Shown here piece after piece: positions 24,144 to 34,238 of a DNA stretch of 64,000 bases. The stretch lies in NCBI RefSeq assembly GCF_041320275.1, contig NZ_CP162023.1, forward strand, positions 2,294,001 to 2,358,000, read 5' to 3'. A model generated the notes under the pieces. It searched no databases, was not told where the DNA came from, and saw only the letters and a program-made list of their open reading frames with translations. A program made the translations under genes and the position numbers. Position 1 is the first letter of the stretch. The number at the start of each line of letters is the position of its first letter. Origin of the DNA: Mumia sp. Pv4-285 (lineage in GTDB: Bacteria; Actinomycetota; Actinomycetes; Propionibacteriales; Nocardioidaceae).

Positions 24144-24749
24144 CTAGCTCTCCCCGCTGAATCCGTCGAGGTCCGTGAACGAGCCGGCGTCGCTGTTGAT
24201 CACGAGCCGGTGCGAACCGGTGCCCGCCCCGTCGACGCCGGCGTCCTTGGCCAGCGCCCGCCTGCCGTAGAGCCCGAGCGTGATGGAGTCCGGCCCCGCC
24301 TTGAACTCGGCGTACTTGCGGCCGAAGCTCCGCTCGACCTCGAATCCGCGGTCGACGTAGAACTGCTTGGTGGCCTTGACGTCGGCGACACCGAGGAGGA
24401 GGACGAGCTGGTCGATCGTGCCGGTGTCGGGGCCGTCCTCCTTCTTGTGGGGCGTGACGACCTTCCAGATCGCGCCGTCCGGCGCCTGCACGACTCCGCC
24501 GTACCCCCAGAGCGACTTGGCGGCCGGCTTGATCGAGGTCGCGCCGGCCGCGAGCGCGGCGTCGAGGAACGCTTTCGCCGTCGCGGGCCGGTCGACGATG
24601 ACCGACATCGAGTAGCCGCGGAAGCCGCTGGTCGGCTCCTCGGACGCCCGGAACCTCAGTGGGCCGTCCAGACCGAAGGCGGCCTTGTAGAAGTGCTCGG
24701 CGGCCGCGGTGTCGGCCACCTCCAGAGTGAGGGAATCGATGGATCTCAT
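24144..24749 (-). CDS. Two-domain VOC (glyoxalase-fold) protein
   Basis: The 201-aa protein has two VOC repeats: IDSLTLEVADTAAAEHFYKAAFGL with KVVTPHKK, and IDQLVLLLGVADVKATKQFYVDRGF with DSITLGLYGR. Such proteins bind or modify small molecules and some confer antibiotic tolerance. The UvrA2-like gene ends 81 bp upstream on the same strand. A TAGCGT box 7 nt before the ATG shows it can also be transcribed alone. Confidence 0.82.
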   Translation of the reverse strand: MRSIDSLTLEVADTAAAEHFYKAAFGLDGPLRFRASEEPTSGFRGYSMSVIVDRPATAKAFLDAALAAGATSIKPAAKSLWGYGGVVQAPDGAIWKVVTPHKKEDGPDTGTIDQLVLLLGVADVKATKQFYVDRGFEVERSFGRKYAEFKAGPDSITLGLYGRRALAKDAGVDGAGTGSHRLVINSDAGSFTDLDGFSGES

Positions 24750-24756
24750 GGGTCCA

Positions 24757-24762
24757 ACGCTA
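24757..24762 (-). promoter_or_regulatory. -10 box TAGCGT for the two-domain VOC gene
   Basis: TAGCGT lies 7 nt upstream of ATG 24749, between it and the UvrA2-like gene. Confidence 0.45.
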
Positions 24763-24829
24763 GGGCTGGGGAGCCCTGCGGTGCTTCTCGATTCCTGACC
24801 GGATGGGGGCCGACAGCAGGACGCCGCGG

Positions 24830-27211
<2,382 letters not shown>

Positions 27212-27276
27212 CGTCTCTCCATCGTCGCGGTGCTCGGTCGTACGTCTCGGCTCGGAGCGGCTGTGCTCGTGCCGGG

Positions 27277-27684
27277 TCAGCGCTGGTTGATGCGGAGGAG
27301 GTTGCCCGTCGGGTCGCGGAAGGCGCAGTCCCGCACGCCGTACGGCTGGTCGGCCGGCTCTGCCACGACCTCGGCGCCGCTGTCCACCAGGGTGGCGAAG
27401 AGGCTGTCGAGGTCGTCTGTCGCCAGGGTCACCGCGCCGTACGAGCCCTTCGCGATCAGCTCGAGGATCGTACGCCGCTCGTCGTCGGTGATGCCGGGCT
27501 CGGCGGCAGGCGGGTACAGCACGATCGAGGTCTCCGGCTGGTTCGGCGGACCGACCGTGATCCACCGCATGCCTTCGTAGCCGACGTCGTTGCGGACCTC
27601 GAACCCGAGCGAGTCGCGATAGAAGCCGAGCGCCGCCTCGGGGTCGGTCTGCGGCAGGAACGCGTAGTGAATGCTGATGTCCAT
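27277..27684 (-). CDS. Single-domain VOC protein
   Basis: The 135-aa glyoxalase-fold protein has ISIHYAFLPQTDPEAALGFYRDSLGFEVRNDVGY, then VTLATDDLDSLFATLVDSGAEV and the ending RDCAFRDPTGNLLRINQ. ATG 27684 is favoured by a TAGCGT box 7 nt upstream and the family start MDIS; ATG 27690 overlaps the AraC stop as TGATG and could be used from the longer transcript. It sits between the AraC gene and the UvrA2-like gene. Confidence 0.85.
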   Translation of the reverse strand: MDISIHYAFLPQTDPEAALGFYRDSLGFEVRNDVGYEGMRWITVGPPNQPETSIVLYPPAAEPGITDDERRTILELIAKGSYGAVTLATDDLDSLFATLVDSGAEVVAEPADQPYGVRDCAFRDPTGNLLRINQR

Positions 27685-27689
27685 GCGCA

Positions 27690-28139
27690 TCACGCTAGTG
27701 GCACGTCGGGGACCCGTGCTTCTCGATTCCTGACCGGACGGGTCACCTGCTTCGCCATGCAGGACGGTATCTCCGGGGCTTCCGGCCGGCTCCGCTCGCG
27801 GTAGACGCTCGGCGGCACCCCGACCAGCTCGGTGAACCGCGTGCTGAAGGTGCCGAGCGACGAGCACCCGACCTCGAAGCACACCTCGGTGACGCTGAGG
27901 TCGCCGCGCCGCAGCATCGCCATCGCGCGCTCGATGCGCCGCGTCATGAGGTACGAGTAGGGGGACTCGCCGTAGGCCTGCTTGAACTGCCGGCTGAGGT
28001 GGCCCGCCGACATGTTCGCGCCGCGAGCGAGCGCCTCGACGTCGAGCGGCCGGGCGTACTCGCGGTCGATCCGGTCCTTGACCCTGCGCAGGCGCGCGAG
28101 ATCACGCAAGCGATGCTCGTCGTCGGCCCGGCTCGTCAC
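27690..28139 (-). CDS. AraC-family helix-turn-helix regulator
   Basis: The 149-aa protein is little more than the double HTH of AraC: first HTH in VEALARGANMSAGHLSRQFKQAYGESPYSYLMTRRIERAMAML, second in SVTEVCFEVGCSSLGTFSTRFTELVGVPPSVYRERS. There is no separate sensor domain. This compact type is regularly found directly upstream of VOC genes, as here, and likely controls the VOC/UvrA2-like set. GTG 28139 is 7 nt behind CAGCAT; longer frames overlap the divergent gene's promoter. Confidence 0.88.
   Translation of the reverse strand: MTSRADDEHRLRDLARLRRVKDRIDREYARPLDVEALARGANMSAGHLSRQFKQAYGESPYSYLMTRRIERAMAMLRRGDLSVTEVCFEVGCSSLGTFSTRFTELVGVPPSVYRERSRPEAPEIPSCMAKQVTRPVRNREARVPDVPLA
27692..27697 (-). 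promoter_or_regulatory. -10 box TAGCGT within the end of the AraC gene
   Basis: Gives a leaderless start at 27684 for the VOC gene, allowing expression apart from the AraC gene. Confidence 0.4.
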
Positions 28140-28210
28140 GTGACCGATGCTGCCATGTCCGGTGAAGGACTTCCACGTGGGACCGTCCCTGCGCTCGGCA
28201 TGATGGGCGC

Positions 28211-28738
28211 ATGACGACTCTCGCTCATCTGCGCAAGGCGGCCCTGTCGATGCCGGGCGTCGAGGAGGACTCCCAGGGCGCACTCATCCGCTTCACCGTC
28301 GCAGGCAACGGCTTCGCCGACGTCTCGAAGGACCGCGTCGTCCAGCTTCGCCTTCCGAAGGCCGACGTCGACACGGTGCTCGCCGAGCATCCGACAGCCG
28401 AGCGGGTTGCCGCCGGCCCTCGCCTCCCCGGCGTACGCGTCCCCCTCGCCGACCTCAACGGCCAGCAGCTGAACCACTGGGTGCGGCGAGGCTGGCTCGC
28501 GGCCGCGCCCGAGGACGTGGCCGCGGATGCTCGCGCATCGGCGACCGCGCGCGTCGGCGAGGTGGGAGACCTCCCGAAGGCGATCGGCAGTCCCGCGACG
28601 CGGGCGCTCGCCGGGGCGGGGTTGACGTCGTTGGCCGACGTCCGGGCTTACGGCATCCGCCGGCTCGGTGAGCTCCACGGCGTCGGTCCCAAGGCGATCG
28701 GCATCCTCGAGCAGGCGATCGGTGCATCGGCGGACTGA
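28211..28738 (+). CDS. MmcQ/YjbR-like domain with C-terminal helix-hairpin-helix
   Basis: The 175-aa protein has a YjbR-type N-terminal half (LAHLRKAALSMPGVEEDSQG, DRVVQLRLPKADVDTVL, NHWVRRGWL) joined to a C-terminal helix-hairpin-helix in LADVRAYGIRRLGELHGVGPKAIGILEQAI, which usually binds DNA non-specifically. A DNA-associated role is possible but unproven. A CATGAT box lies 6 nt before ATG 28211. It is divergent from the AraC gene. Confidence 0.8.
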   Translation: MTTLAHLRKAALSMPGVEEDSQGALIRFTVAGNGFADVSKDRVVQLRLPKADVDTVLAEHPTAERVAAGPRLPGVRVPLADLNGQQLNHWVRRGWLAAAPEDVAADARASATARVGEVGDLPKAIGSPATRALAGAGLTSLADVRAYGIRRLGELHGVGPKAIGILEQAIGASAD

Positions 28739-28770
28739 TCTCTATAGCGTGGGTCGACAGGGAGGTTGCT

Positions 28771-29259
28771 ATGGGTCAGCTCGTGCTTCTCGCGCTGAGG
28801 ATCGTGCTCGTGCTCGGCATCGCCGGCTCCGTCTTCGTGCAGGCGGTGATGGTGCCGCTGCTGGCGATCGACCTCAAGGAGGCCCCGGCCGCGGTCCGGG
28901 CTCCGATCGTCGTCATCGTGCTCCTCGGCATCGTCGCCGCGCAGGTCGTGATGGTGTGCGTGTGGCGCCTCCTCACGATGATGAGACAGGGCACCGTGTT
29001 CTCCCACGCGGCCTTCCGCTACGTCGACGTCGTCATCGGTGCGGTCGCGCTGGCATCGCTCCTGGTCTTCGCGCTCGGCGTGGCCCTGGCTCCCGGAGAG
29101 CGCGTCGCCCCGGGCATCGTCCTTCTCATCGGCGGGTTCGGGCTCATGGTCGGGGGCGTGGCGCTCCTCGTGTACGTGCTGCGGATGCTCCTCGCCCAGG
29201 CGGTCGCTCGCGACGTCGAGGCGACCCACCTCCGCTCTGAGCTGGACGAGGTCATCTGA
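28771..29259 (+). CDS. DUF2975 membrane protein
   Basis: The 162-aa protein has four hydrophobic helices (about 5-30, 42-66, 85-110, 118-142) with the family segment RLLTMMRQGTVFSHAAFRYVDVV in the central loop. DUF2975 proteins are normally followed by a small Cro/CI-like HTH gene (YozG type); none is found here, so it appears to be an orphan. TATAGCGT and a GGGAGG Shine-Dalgarno are upstream. Function unknown. Confidence 0.85.
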   Translation: MGQLVLLALRIVLVLGIAGSVFVQAVMVPLLAIDLKEAPAAVRAPIVVIVLLGIVAAQVVMVCVWRLLTMMRQGTVFSHAAFRYVDVVIGAVALASLLVFALGVALAPGERVAPGIVLLIGGFGLMVGGVALLVYVLRMLLAQAVARDVEATHLRSELDEVI

Positions 29260-29350
29260 CGCCGGTCGTCGTGGACGTCGATGCATCCTCGCGGGAGGAG
29301 ACCATGCACCTCGGCTAGCCTCCTCACACCGACCCCTCCAGGAGGCCCTG

Positions 29351-30106
29351 ATGTCAGAGCTCGACGGCAAGCGCATCTTCATCACCGGATCGGCCAGGGG
29401 CATCGGTCGTGCCATCGCCGCCCTCGCGATCGAGCGAGGTGCTCAGGTGGTCATCAGCGACGTGGACGCCGAAGCGGCCGAGACGACCCGTGTCGAGATC
29501 GGTGCCGCGGGCACCGCGAGCTGCGACGTCACCGACGAGGCGGCGGTCGAGTCCGCGATCGAGGAGGCGGTCGGCATCCTCGGAGGGCTCGACGTACTCG
29601 TCAACAACGCCGGCATCGAGATCTCCAGCCCTCTCGTGACGCAGTCGACGGAGAGCTTCGACAAGATCTTCGCCGTCAACGTCCGCGGACCCTTCGTGGC
29701 GACCAAGGCGGCCGTCCCCCACCTCGTCCAGTCCGGCGGCAACATCGTCAACATCTCGTCGGTCGCCGGGCTCGGGGGCAGCCCGCTGCTCGGGTCGTAC
29801 TGCGCGACCAAGGCGGCGCTGATCCAGATGACGCGCGTCGCGGCGGTCGAGCTGCGCACCTCCGGCGTCCGTGTGAACGCGGTCTGTCCCGGCTTCGCCG
29901 ACACCGGCATGGTCGACCGTCTCCGGCCCGACTTCGAGGCCGCCACGCAGGTGCCCTTCGGTGATCTCGTCGCCGCGAAGCAGGGGCGTCTGGGCACCCC
30001 TGAGGACATCGCCGAGGTGGTGTGCTTCCTCGCGTCGGACCGTGCGTCGTGGGTGACCGGAAGCAGCTACGTGCTCGACGGCGGACTCACCGCGAGCCTG
30101 GTCTGA
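29351..30106 (+). CDS. Short-chain dehydrogenase/reductase, FabG-like
   Basis: The 251-aa classical SDR has TGSARGIG cofactor loop, DVDAEAAE after strand 2 (acidic end, favouring NAD+), CDVTDE, NNAG, catalytic Ser in NISSVAG, and Y-x-x-x-K in YCATKAAL. The C-terminus LASDRASWVTGSSYVLDGG is standard. It probably oxidises a secondary alcohol, with unknown substrate. AGGAGG precedes the ATG and TAGCCT about 30 bp upstream may be the -10. It overlaps the convergent phosphatase by 20 bp. Confidence 0.88.
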   Translation: MSELDGKRIFITGSARGIGRAIAALAIERGAQVVISDVDAEAAETTRVEIGAAGTASCDVTDEAAVESAIEEAVGILGGLDVLVNNAGIEISSPLVTQSTESFDKIFAVNVRGPFVATKAAVPHLVQSGGNIVNISSVAGLGGSPLLGSYCATKAALIQMTRVAAVELRTSGVRVNAVCPGFADTGMVDRLRPDFEAATQVPFGDLVAAKQGRLGTPEDIAEVVCFLASDRASWVTGSSYVLDGGLTASLV

Positions 30107-30524
30107 CCCTGCGCACGTACCCCTGCTGCATCGGCGTCTCGACGGCCCGGTGGTGGTAGTGCGTCCGCACCCATGCGACGGCGTCGTGCGGCTCGACCCC
30201 GTCGAGCACGCACAGCACGGCCAGCGCGGTGCCCGTACGCCCGATCCCGCCACCGCACCTGACCTCGACCCGCTCGTACGTCGCCCGGTCGTACGCCTCC
30301 CGGAGGGTGGCCGTCGCTTCGTCCGGTCGACTCGGGACCCAGAAGTCGCGCCACCGGATCCAGCGAACGTCCCACGGCTCCGAAGGCGGGCGTCTGCCGG
30401 CGAGGTGCACGGCGAGGGTCGGCTCCTCCCCTGGTCGGCGTGGAGCCCGCGCGCTGCGACCGCGGACGCGTCGGCCTGACGGCAGCTCGACGACCCCGGT
30501 CGTCTCGAGGTCCCACGGTGTCAC
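30087..30524 (-). CDS. Protein-tyrosine/dual-specificity phosphatase-like protein
   Basis: The 145-aa cysteine-based phosphatase has the P-loop C-G-G-G-I-G-R-T (Cys90 to Thr97) in VEVRCGGGIGRTGTALAVL, and a candidate general acid Asp68 in VPSRPDEA. The Arg before Cys replaces the usual His. Substrate unknown: a phosphoprotein or phosphoinositide-like compound. The GTG at 30524 is preceded by both GGAGGG and a TAGAAC box. Its promoter faces a cluster of palindromes shared with the SMP-30-like gene. Confidence 0.8.
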   Translation of the reverse strand: MTPWDLETTGVVELPSGRRVRGRSARAPRRPGEEPTLAVHLAGRRPPSEPWDVRWIRWRDFWVPSRPDEATATLREAYDRATYERVEVRCGGGIGRTGTALAVLCVLDGVEPHDAVAWVRTHYHHRAVETPMQQGYVRRVRPGSR

Positions 30525-30530
30525 CCCTCC

Positions 30531-30536
30531 GTTCTA
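30531..30536 (-). promoter_or_regulatory. -10 box TAGAAC for the phosphatase gene
   Basis: TAGAAC ends 6 nt before the GTG, and the intervening GGAGGG could also act as a Shine-Dalgarno in a longer transcript. Confidence 0.4.
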
Positions 30537-30540
30537 CCGT

Positions 30541-30592
30541 GTCCGTGCCACGGACCTCGATGCCAAGACCTTGGCACGGTCGTACGACCGTG
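30541..30592. promoter_or_regulatory. Three consecutive perfect palindromes between divergent genes
   Basis: GTCCGTG-C-CACGGAC (30541-30555), TGCCAAG-AC-CTTGGCA (30561-30576) and CACGGTCGT-ACGACCGTG (30575-30592). Also CCGTGCCA (30544-30551) can pair with TGGCACGG (30572-30579), so alternative structures are possible. They are likely operators or a structured 5' leader. Confidence 0.6.
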
Positions 30593-30641
30593 CTTACGGT
30601 GGACGGGTCGTCCCCTCCCGACCGACGAGGAGTGACCACCG

Positions 30642-31571
30642 ATGAAGCCACGCAAGCTCGTTGTCGCCATCGCGACGGTGCTGGCCGCCGCTGTGCTGGC
30701 GCCCCCGCCCGCCACCGCGCAGGCGTTCCCAGACCGGCTGGAGCTGCCGGACGGATTCCTGCCCGAGGGCATCGCGCTGGGTCCCGGCCCCACCGCCTGG
30801 TTCGGGTCCCGCGCCGACGGCGACATCTACGAGGTCGACCTGCGTACGGGCCGTGGCGAGGTGATCAGTCAGGGCCCCGGGACGCCGTCGGTGGGCATGA
30901 AGTCCGACCGGCGAGGTCGCCTCTTCGTGGCCGGAGGTCCAGCGGGTGACGGTCGGGTCGTGAGCACGCGTACGGGTGAGGTGCTGGCTTCGTACACGTT
31001 CACGACGGCGCCGTCCTTCGTCAACGACGTCGTCCTGACCAAGCGCGCGGCCTGGTTCACCGACTCCTCGCGGCCGCAGCTGTACGCCGTGCCGCTCGGC
31101 CGCCACGGCGGCCTCCCGGACCCGTCACAGGTGACGACCCTGCCGCTGTCGGGCGACTGGGTCCAGGGCTCGGGGTTCGGAGCGAACGGCCTGACCGAGA
31201 CGCCTGACGGGAAGGCGCTGCTCGTCGTCCACTCGACGCTCGGAGAGCTCTACCGTGTCGATCCTCGGACCGGGGTCGCGCGTACGGTCGACCTCGGTGG
31301 CGCGTCCCTCGCCAACGGTGACGGGATGCTGCTCGAGGGGCGCACTCTGTACGTCGTGCAGAACCGCCTGAACCAGATCGCCGTCGTGAAGCTCGACCGG
31401 CAGGGCCGTGCCGGTCGCCTGGTGGGCGTCATCACCGATCCGGGATTCGACGTGCCGACGACCGTCGCGTCGTTCGGGCGTTGGCTCTACCTGCCGAACG
31501 CCCGGTTCACGACGCCCCCGACGCCGGACACCCCGTACTGGGTCACCCGCGTGTCGCGTTGGCGCCACTGA
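30642..31571 (+). CDS. Secreted SMP-30/gluconolactonase-like beta-propeller protein
   Basis: The 309-aa protein begins with a classical signal peptide (KPRKLVVAIATVLAAAVLAPPPATAQA, cleavage near residue 27). The mature part has repeated blades such as LPEGIALGPGPTAWFGSRADGDIYEVD, FVNDVVLTKRAAWFTDS and GANGLTETPDGKALLVVHSTLGELYRVD, as in SMP-30/strictosidine-synthase-like propellers. An extracellular lactonase or esterase role is possible, but metal ligands cannot be assigned with confidence. Its 3' end overlaps the convergent PNPOx gene by 29 bp. Confidence 0.82.
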   Translation: MKPRKLVVAIATVLAAAVLAPPPATAQAFPDRLELPDGFLPEGIALGPGPTAWFGSRADGDIYEVDLRTGRGEVISQGPGTPSVGMKSDRRGRLFVAGGPAGDGRVVSTRTGEVLASYTFTTAPSFVNDVVLTKRAAWFTDSSRPQLYAVPLGRHGGLPDPSQVTTLPLSGDWVQGSGFGANGLTETPDGKALLVVHSTLGELYRVDPRTGVARTVDLGGASLANGDGMLLEGRTLYVVQNRLNQIAVVKLDRQGRAGRLVGVITDPGFDVPTTVASFGRWLYLPNARFTTPPTPDTPYWVTRVSRWRH

Positions 31572-32004
31572 GGTCGATCTCGGGCGAGCCGAACGTGAGC
31601 TCGTCGATGACGGCGACCTCCGAGCGGTGGTCGGCGAGCCGGACCCAGCTCAGGCGGACGCGGACGAGGACGATCCCGGGCTCGGTCAACGACGCCTCGT
31701 ACTGAGGCAGGTCGGCGACGTAGGCCGCTGCGCACCGCTCGCGGTCGCGTCCGTCCGGGATGTCGGCCTCGCCTTCGCACTGCAGCGTCGTGCCGTCGGA
31801 GCCGCCGATGACGATCGCCACGCGGGCGTCCTCGCGGAGGTTCGCGATCTTCCGCGAGGCGGCGCGAGCGTCGAAGACGATCTCCCCTCGGCCGGTCGCC
31901 GTGAGCTCGACGTACGCCGCCTGCGGCGCACCGTCAGGGCCGACGCTCGTGACGACGCCGTCGCGCCGTGCGCGGACGTACTCGACCAGCTGCTCGCGAT
32001 CCAT
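31543..32004 (-). CDS. Pyridoxamine 5'-phosphate oxidase-like flavin-binding protein
   Basis: The 153-aa split-barrel protein contains LVEYVRARRDGVVTSVGPDGAPQAAYVELT, IVFDARAASRKIANLREDARVAIVIGG for FMN phosphate contacts and a DRERCAAAYVADLPQYEA helix. It is of the general PNPOx class with unknown substrate. ATG 32004 is supported by TACCGT 6 nt upstream; the frame continues far upstream only as an antisense reading of the permease gene. It diverges from the TauE/SafE gene. Confidence 0.82.
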   Translation of the reverse strand: MDREQLVEYVRARRDGVVTSVGPDGAPQAAYVELTATGRGEIVFDARAASRKIANLREDARVAIVIGGSDGTTLQCEGEADIPDGRDRERCAAAYVADLPQYEASLTEPGIVLVRVRLSWVRLADHRSEVAVIDELTFGSPEIDLSGANATRG

Positions 32005-32010
32005 CGGGAC

Positions 32011-32016
32011 ACGGTA
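32011..32016 (-). promoter_or_regulatory. -10 box TACCGT for the PNPOx-like gene
   Basis: TACCGT, 6 nt, then ATG 32004. Confidence 0.45.
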
Positions 32017-32039
32017 TCCGGACCGACTTCGTGAATTTC

Positions 32040-32069
32040 TTGCACCGTGACCGAAAGCCTGGTTATTGT
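32040..32069 (+). promoter_or_regulatory. Promoter TTGCAC-N17-TTATTG for the TauE/SafE gene
   Basis: TTGCAC (32040-32045) and TTATTG (32063-32068; or TATTGT with an 18-bp spacer) lie in an AT-rich gap. They leave a leader of about 35 nt with GGTGGAG before the ATG. Confidence 0.5.
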
Positions 32070-32109
32070 GTACCGAACCTATTGACTTACGTAATCTGGT
32101 GGAGACGCA

Positions 32110-33045
32110 ATGCGAAGCCTGGTACTTCTCTCGATCGTCGGACTCGGCGCCCAGCTCGTGGACGGCAGCCTCGGCATGGCGTACGGCGTCACGTCGACGA
32201 CGCTCCTCCTCGCCATCGGCACGAACCCGGCGGCCGCCTCGGCGACCGTCCACCTCGCCGAGATCGGGACGACGCTCGTCTCCGGCGCCGCGCACTGGAA
32301 GTTCGGCAACGTCGACTGGAAGGTCGTCGCGAAGATCGGCATCCCGGGAGCGATCGGCGCGTTCGCGGGTGCGACGTTCCTCTCCAGCCTCTCCACCGAG
32401 GCCGCCGCACCGCTGATGTCGATGATCCTGCTGGCTCTCGGCATCTACATCCTGGTGCGCTTCACCGCTTCCGGCCTGCCCAAGGGCAACCTCGGCAAGC
32501 CGCTCCGCAAGAGGTTCCTCGCGCCGCTCGGGCTGGTCGCGGGCTTCGTCGACTCCACCGGCGGCGGCGGGTGGGGGCCGGTCGGCACACCCGCCATCCT
32601 CGCGAGCGGCCGCCTCGAGCCTCGCAAGACGATCGGCTCGATCGACACCAGCGAGTTCCTGGTCGCGGTCGCCGCCAGTCTCGGCTTCCTCGTCGGCATC
32701 GGCTCGCAGGGCGTGAACTACACCTGGGCGCTCGCGCTCCTGATCGGCGGGATGATCGCTGCGCCGATCGCGGCCTGGCTCGTCCGGCACATCCCACCGC
32801 GGGTTCTCGGATCGCTCGTCGGTGGTCTCATCATCATCACGAACGTCCGCACCCTGCTCAAGAGCGACTGGCTCGGTGCCTCCGGAGACGTGCGGTCCCT
32901 CGTGTACGTCGCACTCGCCGCGCTCTGGATCGCCGCGGTCGCCTACTCGGTCGGCCAGTACCGCAAGGAGCGCGACGAGGAGCTTCGCGAGGCCGCCGAG
33001 ACGCCGGCCGACGAGCCCACCGAGGATGCGGCCGCCGCCGTCTGA
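32110..33045 (+). CDS. TauE/SafE (TSUP) family permease
   Basis: The 311-aa membrane protein has two TSUP half repeats: GLGAQLVDGSLGMAYGVTSTTLLLAIGTNPAAASATVHLAEIGTTLVSG near the start, and GLVAGFVDSTGGGGWGPVGTPAILASG at about 140-167. These Gly-rich motifs are typical of sulfite/sulfonate/organic-acid exporters. About eight helices precede a charged cytoplasmic tail (KERDEELREAAETPADEP). Substrate not known. The leadered promoter differs from the leaderless neighbours, so translation may be controlled separately. Confidence 0.9.
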   Translation: MRSLVLLSIVGLGAQLVDGSLGMAYGVTSTTLLLAIGTNPAAASATVHLAEIGTTLVSGAAHWKFGNVDWKVVAKIGIPGAIGAFAGATFLSSLSTEAAAPLMSMILLALGIYILVRFTASGLPKGNLGKPLRKRFLAPLGLVAGFVDSTGGGGWGPVGTPAILASGRLEPRKTIGSIDTSEFLVAVAASLGFLVGIGSQGVNYTWALALLIGGMIAAPIAAWLVRHIPPRVLGSLVGGLIIITNVRTLLKSDWLGASGDVRSLVYVALAALWIAAVAYSVGQYRKERDEELREAAETPADEPTEDAAAAV

Positions 33046-33055
33046 CGGTCCGGCG

Positions 33056-33601
33056 TCACAGCTCCTGCATCGCTCGGAAGTAGCGGTCGGTCATCCAGCC
33101 CTGGACCACGCGCGCCAGCCCGGGGGCCAGCCTGGTGAACCAGCGGCCCTGCCTGGAGAACGCGGCGATCCGCAGGGTCACGCGCCCGTTCGCATCGATC
33201 GCCACCTCGAACCGCTCCTCACCGGACTCGGGATGGCCTTCGAGCGTGCCGTAGGCGAAGCCGCGCCGCGAGGGTTCGTCGACCAGGTCGACGACCCGGC
33301 ACGGCGCGACGAACCGCAACGGGCCGAGCCGCAGACGCTGGACGATCACCGTCCCGAGCTCGACCGGGACGGCGGACGCGACGACCTCGTTGCCGGTCCC
33401 CCGATGCATCGCGAGATCCATCAGCCGGCCGGCGGCCGCGTCGAACAGCGTCGCCCCGACGCCGACCACTCGCGTCTCGTCCACCCGGTGGTAGCCCGGC
33501 GTCAGCCTGGCGGTGGGGCTGGCGTCGGCCGTCGCGCCGATCTCGGCGTACGAGAGGTCGCGGTCGGCCCAGCAGCTCACGTCGAGCGGTCGCCGTCGCA
33601 T
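33056..33601 (-). CDS. DUF1990 family protein
   Basis: The 181-aa protein has the family opening LSYAEIGAT followed by LTPGYHRVDETRVVGVG, then VPVELGTVIVQRLRLGPLRFVAPCRVVDLVDEPSRRGFAYGTLEGHPESGEERFEV and FSRQGRWFTRLAPGLARVVQGWMTDRY. DUF1990 proteins are lipocalin-like or START-like, of unknown function, and common in actinobacteria. It overlaps the TetR stop as TGATG and is thus in the TetR operon. Confidence 0.85.
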   Translation of the reverse strand: MRRRPLDVSCWADRDLSYAEIGATADASPTARLTPGYHRVDETRVVGVGATLFDAAAGRLMDLAMHRGTGNEVVASAVPVELGTVIVQRLRLGPLRFVAPCRVVDLVDEPSRRGFAYGTLEGHPESGEERFEVAIDANGRVTLRIAAFSRQGRWFTRLAPGLARVVQGWMTDRYFRAMQEL

Positions 33602-34167
33602 CACTGCGCTCCGTCGACCGCGTCTGCCACCACCGACCGAAGCCGCTCGGCCACCGCGTCCAGCGGCTCGGTCGAGCGCTGGCTCCGCGCGACCACGACG
33701 GCCCCCTCGGCGCCCGCGATGATCGTCCAGGCGAGCGCCCTCGACTCCTCCGCGTCGACGCCGTCTCCCTCGAGCCGGCCGGCGATCAGGCCGTGCCAGC
33801 GCGCGAACGCCTGACTGGCCACCGACTCGCCCGACTCCCCCAGCTCCGGCGCCTCGGTCGCGACGGCCAGAACCGGGCAGCTCGCATGGAAGTCCGTCGA
33901 CTTCAGGAGTCGTCGCCAGCTCTCGACGAACGCGTCGAACGCATCGAGAGCACTCGTGCTTCGGGTGAGCAGCGTCTCGATCCGGCCGGAGGTCCACTCG
34001 ACCGCCTCCGTGACGAGCTGCTCCTTGCCGCCGGGAAAGTAGTGGTACGTGGACCCGAGCGGCGCTCCGGTGTGCTTGGCGAGCTCGCGGACGCTCGTCG
34101 CGCCGACGCCGCGCTGGCCGATCATCGACGCTGCGCCGGCGACCATGGTCGAACGTGCATCACCCAT
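33601..34167 (-). CDS. TetR family regulator
   Basis: The 188-aa protein has an N-terminal HTH in AASMIGQRGVGATSVRELAKHTGAPLGSTYHYFPGGKEQLVTEAV and an all-helical ligand domain. The DFHASCPVLAVATEAPE stretch is typical of the LmrA/YxaF-type TetR subgroup. It is divergent from an alpha/beta hydrolase and is translationally coupled to DUF1990. TAGGAT lies 7 nt before the ATG, and the shared spacer has a palindrome likely to be its operator. Confidence 0.9.
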   Translation of the reverse strand: MGDARSTMVAGAASMIGQRGVGATSVRELAKHTGAPLGSTYHYFPGGKEQLVTEAVEWTSGRIETLLTRSTSALDAFDAFVESWRRLLKSTDFHASCPVLAVATEAPELGESGESVASQAFARWHGLIAGRLEGDGVDAEESRALAWTIIAGAEGAVVVARSQRSTEPLDAVAERLRSVVADAVDGAQ

Positions 34168-34174
34168 GCGACGG

Positions 34175-34180
34175 ATCCTA
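34175..34180 (-). promoter_or_regulatory. -10 box TAGGAT for the TetR gene
   Basis: TAGGAT 7 nt before ATG 34167; ATGACA (34204..34199) is a plausible -35 with an 18-bp spacer. Confidence 0.5.
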
Positions 34181-34184
34181 CCCC

Positions 34185-34238
34185 TTGACTAGAACGACTG
34201 TCATAGAACAGACTCCCTGATTATGACGATCGTTCTAG
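34185..34238. promoter_or_regulatory. Hydrolase promoter and TetR operator region
   Basis: CTAGAACGA (34189-34197) and TCGTTCTAG (34230-34238) are perfect inverted copies 32 bp apart, the second inside the hydrolase coding start. A direct copy TAGAAC also occurs at 34204. TTGACT (34185) with an 18-bp spacer to CAGACT (34209) is the likely hydrolase promoter. Confidence 0.5.

Noticed and set aside
32086-32100. TTGACT...TAATCT as promoter of the TauE/SafE gene
   Set aside because: The two boxes are only 4 bp apart; the TTGCAC-N17-TTATTG pair upstream is better spaced.
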